Source: Sabethes cyaneus
Taxonomy: Eukaryota > Arthropoda > Insecta > Diptera > Culicidae
DNA length: 64,000 bases
Direction: 5' to 3'
NCBI RefSeq assembly: GCF_943734655.1
Contig: NC_071354.1
Span: forward strand, 72,855,338-72,919,337
The notes below the pieces were generated by a model. It ran no database searches. It was not told where the DNA came from and saw nothing but the letters and a program-made list of their open reading frames with translations. Shown one piece after another: positions 57,531 through 64,000 of the stretch (its first letter is position 1; every line of letters starts with the position of its first letter). The position numbers were made by a program, and so were the translations under genes.

Positions 57531-57924
57531 ATAAAAGTTTCCATTCTTCAATTACAGTAAAAGCAATAGCAGAAAAGTTGTGCTACACTACTAGGAAGAT
57601 ACAAACCTAATTCCATAAAAAAACTTCATAGAACTTATGATACTATTTTTCACTCATTACCGTTTGCTTACTTTAATAAAAATGATTAACAATACTTTTG
57701 GCCAACTTTTCGGCTCAAATACTCTTATGTGCGTAGGCGACCCAAAGCAAACGCCGTATATTTTACGGAACGCAATAAGAACCTGGTTCTTGGCACTGAC
57801 GCTGCATTACTAAGCAGTTGTGGTGGCTGTTCGAGCATGGTATTACGCAATACCAAGATTATACAAGTCAAAAACTACCTTAAAGCTAGTTATAAAACCA
57901 TGATAAAACTGTTAATAAAACAAA

Positions 57925-58440
57925 CAATAAGGCGGCGCCACATCTCTTTAAAACTGACTATAAGTGAGGCGTAGCAATACATTATGGCGTACTAATCAAA
58001 ATTAATCTTATTGTGGTTACTTGTCAAACCATAATAAATCTGTTAGTTTTATAGTGCTACTAGCTGATTGCCCGATCTTACTCTCAGTCACTTCTGCATC
58101 TGCAACGAAAATTCTCATAATTCAAGTAATAAAACCCTTTCTCTTCATCTGAATGTGTCAACTCCGCTTATCAGCTCTCCCCGGTTGTCCCCATCAGCCA
58201 CTTGCAAATCTATCTCCTTTTTGAATCACTTTTGAGCCTCCCACTAATCTTCTTCCGTTTCAGAAACCCTCTCTTATAAATCTGCCACTTTCACAGCTGC
58301 TATCGGTTCCCTTTACCCATTAGATTTTTCCTCTTCCCTTGTGAGCGACTCCCCTGCGCTGATTATACCAAAGAACATGTGTGCCAAGTTAATTGAAGAA
58401 CCATCCAGGCGTTCCGAATGCTTGCGACCCGCGCATTGAT
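57925..58440. repeat. Dispersed repeat blocks (second copies)
   Basis: Two blocks, 57925-58065 and 58100-58440, similar in order and orientation to 39250-39475 and 40960-41480. The ~1.5 kb between the blocks in the left copy is absent here. Confidence 0.5.
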
Positions 58441-58479
58441 CTGAGGGAAGAAAAATATAAGTTCGGATTATTAATAACT

Positions 58480-58495
58480 GGGGGGGGGGGGGGGG
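58480..58495. repeat. G16 homopolymer
   Basis: Sixteen consecutive G. Length may be an assembly estimate. Confidence 0.9.
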
Positions 58496-59480
58496 AATGT
58501 AGTTTAATCGTGTTGCCTTGAACATGTTGGAGATCTTATACCGCAGGCAGTGAGTTCCGAGATTTCATAGTTAACGCCGTATATTTTGCACGTTATTCTG
58601 AGCAGTAATGGTCAGAAGTCGTAGCGGCTCGCGGCTTTTATACGGATATCTAATTCGGTCTGCACCATGCCTACAACTAGGCAATACTGGCAAATTGGAA
58701 AGACTGCCATTCATTATAAATAATATTCGAATAACGACTGAGTTCATTATAAGTCAACACAAACACAACGGGGTTGAGTCTGAATTGTTGTGTTGTCTTG
58801 CCATCGATATCTTTTTTCGTAGCTGCTGTTTGTCAATTTTATAAACAATTTTATCAAATCACTTTCGTATCAGTGCAGTCACAGTTCGACCAATGGCTAA
58901 ATAGAAGGCGTGGCCATGCTCCAGTCTACCCGCTTAGATAGATAAAGTTTTTTTGGGTGGTTTTAACCCAAAGGGTCATTCACCACTTCTGTAGATAAGT
59001 TTTTTCATGCATTATACTGTATCACATGCGGTCATTGCGAATTTCAAAATGGCGTTGGTCCATTATAGATGAAACTATTGATATTGTAGATTTTTTCTGG
59101 CATAATGACGCGTAGGTATTCTAATTTTTGTACGACTAACTTGATTTTGAACTTGATTACTGTAGAAGAATCTCTACCTTACATGTTGGAGAAAGGATGG
59201 TCATCAACAAATTGTCACATGCGACTGCAAAGTACAATATTTAAAACATTCCATTAATTTACTTATCTAGGTGACCTTCAACTTAGTTAATTACAATATC
59301 ATTACAAGTATCACAATGCACCTTGCGTAAGCGTTAATTTATGATGTTATATTACTTGCAGATTTCTGCTGAGGATTAATGATAAAAATAGCAATAAAAT
59401 AAAGTGTAATAATAATAAGTGCATATTCTGAAGTCCACTTCAGGTGGTGAGATTTTGGCAACCTTGAATTTCTACGATTT

Positions 59481-61752
59481 CTACAAATCCATGTACACGA
59501 CTTGCGACGCGGATATGGCAGCCAGAAAGCTACACGCCCCCGCTGCATAGATGACGGCCGTCGTCGAGCCGAGCCACGTGATGATCGATCCGATACCCAG
59601 CGAAACGATGATTTGCGCCAAGAAGATCATTCCACCGACAACGGCAATGTCGGTAGCAAGACCGCGTTTTCGTTCCGGTTTATCGGGCATTTCAGATTTG
59701 AAAGTTTTGAACTGAAAATGAAAACAACATAAGTAGTTGCCTAGTTGTACTTCATTGAAGCGTAATTTCAATTGAAACATACCTGCCCCTTTGCATGATA
59801 CTGCCCCAACAGTAGGAAAGGCATGGTAAATAATAGTGCGTAGACAATTCCTCCGGTGGCGCTGAATACGTACACAGTTACTCTGTTCGGGAATACGGCC
59901 ATTAAAATCATTCCTGTTGCATCAAGAATCAAGCCTCCGCAGTACACAATTCGGGCTCGCAGGATTTTTATCAGTTTCTCGATTGTGAATGAATAACAGG
60001 AACAGGCCAGTGAATATATCGCCAGTCCAAAGCAACCATATCGAACCCCCTCTAGGTAAAGTTGATATTCCTCCGATTTGGAAGGAGCTGCCGGGTTGCC
60101 TCGGAATACCTCTTCGCCGACGAAGTCGGTAAAGTACAAACAGAAGCTCAAATGTCCCATCCAGCAGAACAAGTTAGTCAGGCAAAGGATCGCTATCGAC
60201 TTGGGCATGAATAAAATGCTCTTCAGAAAATCTTTCAAAGTCATTGCACTTTCCTCGTCCTCCGAATCCGAATCAGTAGCAGCGGGAGGTCCCTTTTCAA
60301 TTTCAGACAAGGCATTAGTAATGATCTGCGGTGGTGGTTGTTCCGTTGTCGTGTCGATCGTCTGCAACTGCATTGCAAACGTCCGACTAACATCCTTGAT
60401 GTAGTAGATCTTATCGCTCAACCGAGCGCGCTCCTTCTTGATAGCGGACTCGGTCAACGGTTTGAGCAGTTCATCCTTTTCCATTACCGGCAACGGGATT
60501 TCCCGAAAACTGGTCACAGTTAGTGTCAAACCAACCAGGAAAAGAATGCCGACGATGGTGAAGACGGTTTTGATGCTACCACCGAGAAATTCTCCAAACG
60601 TGGTACTATCCCAATTAATGCCACCAAGCGCATAACCGAGGCTTCCACCGATTCCGGCCATGATCGAAAAGGTACTGCACGCACGTCCGTGATCCTCTGC
60701 GGGAATATTAGTGTTAATTAATTTTATATTTGTCGGGCCATGGAGTTCCTCACTCACCTGGTAAACAAACGTCCAGAAGATAGGCCCGGGCGGGAGTTTG
60801 AGCAGTATCGGCACTAAAGTCCATCAGCAATGTTCCCAGGATGGTGAAAAAGATTGCCCATTTATAGTTCATTTCGTGTTCCATGACTTCCTCCTCGATA
60901 CGGTAGAACTCATACGGTAAAAATGCCGACAGATTGGAGTTCAACAAATCGGTCTCGTTCCCCGGCGATGCCTCCGGGAAAATTTCGCCAAGATCACCAA
61001 ACAACTTGCCAATGTTTTCGCCGTAGGGTACAAGAATGCAACCTAAAATTGAAATTCTTAATTAAAAGTTAGCTAAAAGTAAATTTGGGTTTCAATTACT
61101 GACCGATGATCAGAGTAAAAGATAGCCACATCAGGACGGGCCTCCTTCGGCCAAGCCTGCTCTGACAGCGATCACTGAGGGTACCCAAAATTGGGGCCAA
61201 GAAAAATCCTACCAGTGGAGAAATTGCCCAAACCAGTGTCATCAGCTGATGTTCAACGCCAATTCCCAAAAGAATCGGCGAAACGAACGCTGTTTCTGCC
61301 GAATACACAAACTCTATACCCATGATGACAAACGAAAGCCGTATGAAGTCCCATCGGGTTTTTGACCTGTTGAAGGAAAACCAATTGAACGCCAAATTAA
61401 TTTTACACTTAGATTAATGACGAGTATTTACTCTTTACACTTACCGAAATACATGCGAGTAGTCCTCCTTGTAGCGTTGAGCGTTAAGCTCGCGTACTCG
61501 GCGCATTTCCCGCACAAGCGGATCGTTCCGCAGCTCGGAATGAAAGTTTCCCACCGCTCCGGCCACCATGATGCCGCCGTCGTCGTCGTTGTTGTTGTCA
61601 CTGGCTTCGTCGTAGTGTGGACGCTGAATGTGACCGTTCGTCCCGTACTGCTTCGAAGCTGAATGCTTTCCCTGCGGGTGCTTCCAGATCGCACTGCTCT
61701 CGAGGAAGCTGACTGCAATGAAATTGAGGGCACATTTGAGATTCCGTAACAT
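59481..61752 (-). CDS. SLC45-family sugar transporter, gene B (complete)
   Basis: A complete five-exon gene: 61445-61752, 61104-61366, 60758-61042, 59783-60696 and 59481-59711. All introns are GT/AG and in phase; 2001 coding bases including TAG give 666 residues. Known family members move glucose or sucrose with protons across plasma or organelle membranes. Residues 1-103 are a cytosolic N-terminus with an Asn/Asp run and the conserved KEDYSHVFR. Membrane segment 1 (SFVIMGIEFVYSAETAFVSP) is followed by the MFS loop GTLSDRCQSRLGRRRP (164-179). About 192-250 is a hydrophilic insertion (GDLGEIFPEASPGNETDL) that gene A lacks. EDHGRACSTFS (286-296), a long central cytosolic loop with an acidic SDSEDEES (428-435), and YFTDFVGEEVFRGNP (473-487) start repeat two. 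It ends VVYMDL. The start is the first ATG of the exon; a further 5' exon is not excluded. Confidence 0.93.
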
Positions 61753-62546
61753 TGAGGATATTTTAGCAAACCCTTGAAACTGAATCGGAAAACCATCAAA
61801 GTGCGGTTAGTGAAAGTAAACTGATGGAAAGTGCAATGGAAGTTAGCTGATAAGATCGCCGCCGACTGGGAACCGTCCTGGATGAAATGTCGGACTGACA
61901 TATTTGATTCAAAAGAAACAGTTTGAAATTAAATATCTTTTGGAGAGATGACATGCGATTCCTCTCAAAATTAGTGTAAGATTATTAAAAAGAAAATGTG
62001 AAGAGTTAACAAACTATCAAATACATTCCGAAATTATGACCACTAGCAATAATCGGACATGAGAGCTGCTGGTGTTAGAGGTGATAACTGATTGCTTTCA
62101 ATGGCCACGTTTCATTGATCATGCATCTTATTCATTGTTTAATCAGGAATATGGGATAGAATTAGAAAAAAAAATAATATAAAATAATGAAACAAATGCA
62201 TAATTTTGATTATTGAAAATGAAATTCTTACCCTTGATACTGGTAATATCCATTTTTTTGGAATACCGACACTGATGATGAAGTTTTCTGTACAGAGCGC
62301 ATTAAATCATCAGATAAGGGGCAACGGCATTCCAAAAATAGCCTTTTTCATATGCCCTAGAATGCGCGATCGTAAAATGTAGCAAATGGAAAAATTATTA
62401 AACAAAATTCGCTCTAATTCAGGGAAAATATGAGATGGTTTCGATTTTCTGGAAATAGGATTATATAAAAATGCTACCTTGAAATACATTCTAAAAATAA
62501 GTTACTCGCAGGCTTGGTAAATTTTTTGTAGGAAATTGACTGATGA
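61753..62546. other. Upstream region of gene B
   Basis: No promoter element can be assigned with confidence. A small inverted repeat (TTTTTGGAATACCG near 62253 and CGGCATTCCAAAAAT near 62327) suggests an ~90-base MITE. The rest is AT-rich. Confidence 0.35.
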
Positions 62547-64000
62547 TTGAAGAAAGAAGACGTCACAAAAATACAAAAAGCTAAGTCTAGTTTAAAACTA
62601 AGACTAAGCCAGACTAAGAATCTAAATATCGCAAACAAGGCCCATAAAATTTATAAAAAAAAATGCGCAAGAAGTGATCATTTGGATAATATATTTGGAC
62701 GTTTGCAACCGGCTAAATTTACAGATCATATCATATCATATGATTACGTGAAAGCCAAACTAAAATTTGACAATTTTCTATCTGTTCTAATGCTTCGTGA
62801 TAAAGTATTGGAGATAACTCGGAAAAGATTTGTTACCTGTTTGCAATACTTTTTCAAGAAATCTATACAGCATTTTCTGAAGAAGATCACAATCGCGACT
62901 ATTTTGCATTTCATCAACTAACATCATGCTCAGAATATTTTGCAAGCTTTAAAAAGTTTAGATGCCTCGAAAGGTCCAGGACCTGACGGAATCCCTCCAG
63001 TTTTCCCTAAAAATATTGCAATAGAGTTCACGGCTCATTATTTTGGCTTTTTAACTTGACACTGGAGTCTGGAATCTTTCCAAAAATATGGAAAAGCTCG
63101 TTTCTAGCGTCTATCTTAAAATCGGGCCGCACACTGTGTTTGTATGAATTAAATCTATGGTTTAGTAATTCAAGATGATATTATTATTAAAAAATTCTGG
63201 ACACAGAGAGATTCCAAATGACTTGATTCGCAACTACCTTTTGTGGGAGAAGTCAATTCGTCAACGTAAACGGGCTGAATAGCTTCCATTGACGGTTGGC
63301 GTTCCAGAAGGTAGCAATCTTGGACCGCTGTTATTCCTTCTCTACGTAAATAATCTACCTAGGACTCAACCTACACGGAAAACCTCGATTATTTGCTGAC
63401 AATACTTCGTTATCGTACAAGGGTCCAAGCCCGGATAGCATAATTCGTCGAATGGAGGACGATCTAGCTAAGTTCTAGATCTCTTCTTGGATTTCTTCAA
63501 ACTCATGAAATTTATAATAGTGCACTCGTCTCGCCGTACTATGAGCTATGACGCCACATAGTGATCTACTAGTGCAATCGACAATGATAGAGAAAGTTGA
63601 AAGTTTTACACATCTCGGTTTGGTAATAGATTCAAAGCTGACATGGGGTGGTCATGTAAACTCGTTGCAACGGAACATCGCCTCAATGTGTAGCATACTA
63701 TGGGGGGTTTTCAAGTTTTTACCATCCAAAGTATTAATAATTATGTATCACGCGTTTATAATGTCTAGACTACAGTACCTAGTCTCCATCCGGGGAGCTG
63801 CAACAAAATCTCGCCTGAAACCATTGCAAACCGTCTAAACCTGCTTCAGACAGCAGAGAGCAGACAGCTGTACTTAAAAAACCGACGTTGTACTCAACTG
63901 CCGATTTGTACAACAGTAGTCCTCACTCAGTGTTACCTGTACCTGCCTTGAGAGAGCTCCAGTGTTTGCTTCAGTTTCGCAATAACCTGCACAACCAAAA
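62547..64000 (+). mobile_element. Jockey/CR1-like LINE, degenerate, runs off right edge
   Basis: 62547-62921 encodes the lysine-rich region before the reverse transcriptase. From about 62940: LQALKSLDASKGPGPDGIPP (fingers), SGIFPKIWKSS, then, after stops, VPEGSNLGPLLFLLYVNNLP (palm). From 63548 comes the thumb/C-terminal part FTHLGLVIDSKLTWGGHV and LIIMYHAFIMSRLQYL. The catalytic xADD is destroyed (LFADNTSL-like). Several frameshifts and stops. This is a different clade from the RTE copies in the window. Confidence 0.8.

Larger units (their letters stand above)
57042..59480. other. Low-complexity intergenic sequence
   Basis: Contains CA/CT-rich microsatellites (57299-57530), a G16 run (58480-58495) and the partners of the dispersed repeats at 39.3 and 41.0 kb (57925-58065, 58100-58440). 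No gene. No canonical AATAAA is visible on the minus strand just after the gene B stop. Confidence 0.6.

Noticed and set aside
61417..61901. ORFs overlapping exon 1 of gene B in other frames
   Set aside because: Shadows of the real exon, whose frame joins correctly to exon 2.

Overview
The window looks like nuclear DNA of an insect, most likely a culicine mosquito (inference). Reasons: spliced genes with GT/AG introns, AT-rich noncoding DNA, RTE-type LINEs of the JAM1/BovB-like group, tRNA-derived SINEs, a Ty3/gypsy LTR retrotransposon, a Helitron, hAT- and Transib-like DNA elements and many hairpin MITEs. There are no operons, CRISPR arrays, rRNA genes or convincing functional tRNA genes.

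Two host genes can be supported, both on the minus strand and both members of the SLC45 family of proton-coupled sugar/sucrose transporters (major facilitator fold). Gene B (59481-61752) is complete: five exons, 666 residues. Gene A (5312-17116) has a short first coding exon separated by a ~10 kb transposon-filled intron from five further exons. Its last exon was not found and is either left of the window or lost. Three intron positions are shared and the proteins align along their length, so they are diverged tandem paralogues about 42 kb apart with the same orientation.

Almost everything else is a layered record of transposition. 1-4.2 kb: LINE pieces split by a 108-bp MITE, an 0.8-kb TIR element and a 1.47-kb foldback with Transib-like ends and a 5-bp target duplication. 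7-17 kb (intron 1 of gene A): MITEs, an RTE LINE with two premature stops, and a 1.4-kb TA-flanked element. 18-25 kb: promoter-like sequence, an unidentified ORF, a hAT MITE with another MITE inside, a 13-bp minisatellite, and a second Transib-like element (5-bp duplication, relic transposase) inserted in a SINE. 25.7-29.5 kb: an RTE LINE cut by a TA-flanked element, then a second, inverted LINE. 31-38.5 kb: SINE, TIR elements, a piggyBac-like element and a hAT-like foldback. 38.5-48 kb: sparse repeats, a purine-rich block, a 7-bp satellite and a LINE piece. 49.0-57.0 kb: a non-autonomous Helitron carrying a tandem array, into which a young gypsy element (identical 197-bp LTRs) has inserted. 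57-64 kb: low-complexity DNA, gene B, and a Jockey/CR1-like LINE running off the right edge.

I found no clearly new functional system. The most interesting signals are the two Transib-type elements, whose ends resemble RAG recombination signals with different spacer lengths, the Helitron/array/gypsy nest, and a SINE with two opposed tRNA-like modules. All calls come from reading the sequence and from memory of family hallmarks; no search was run.
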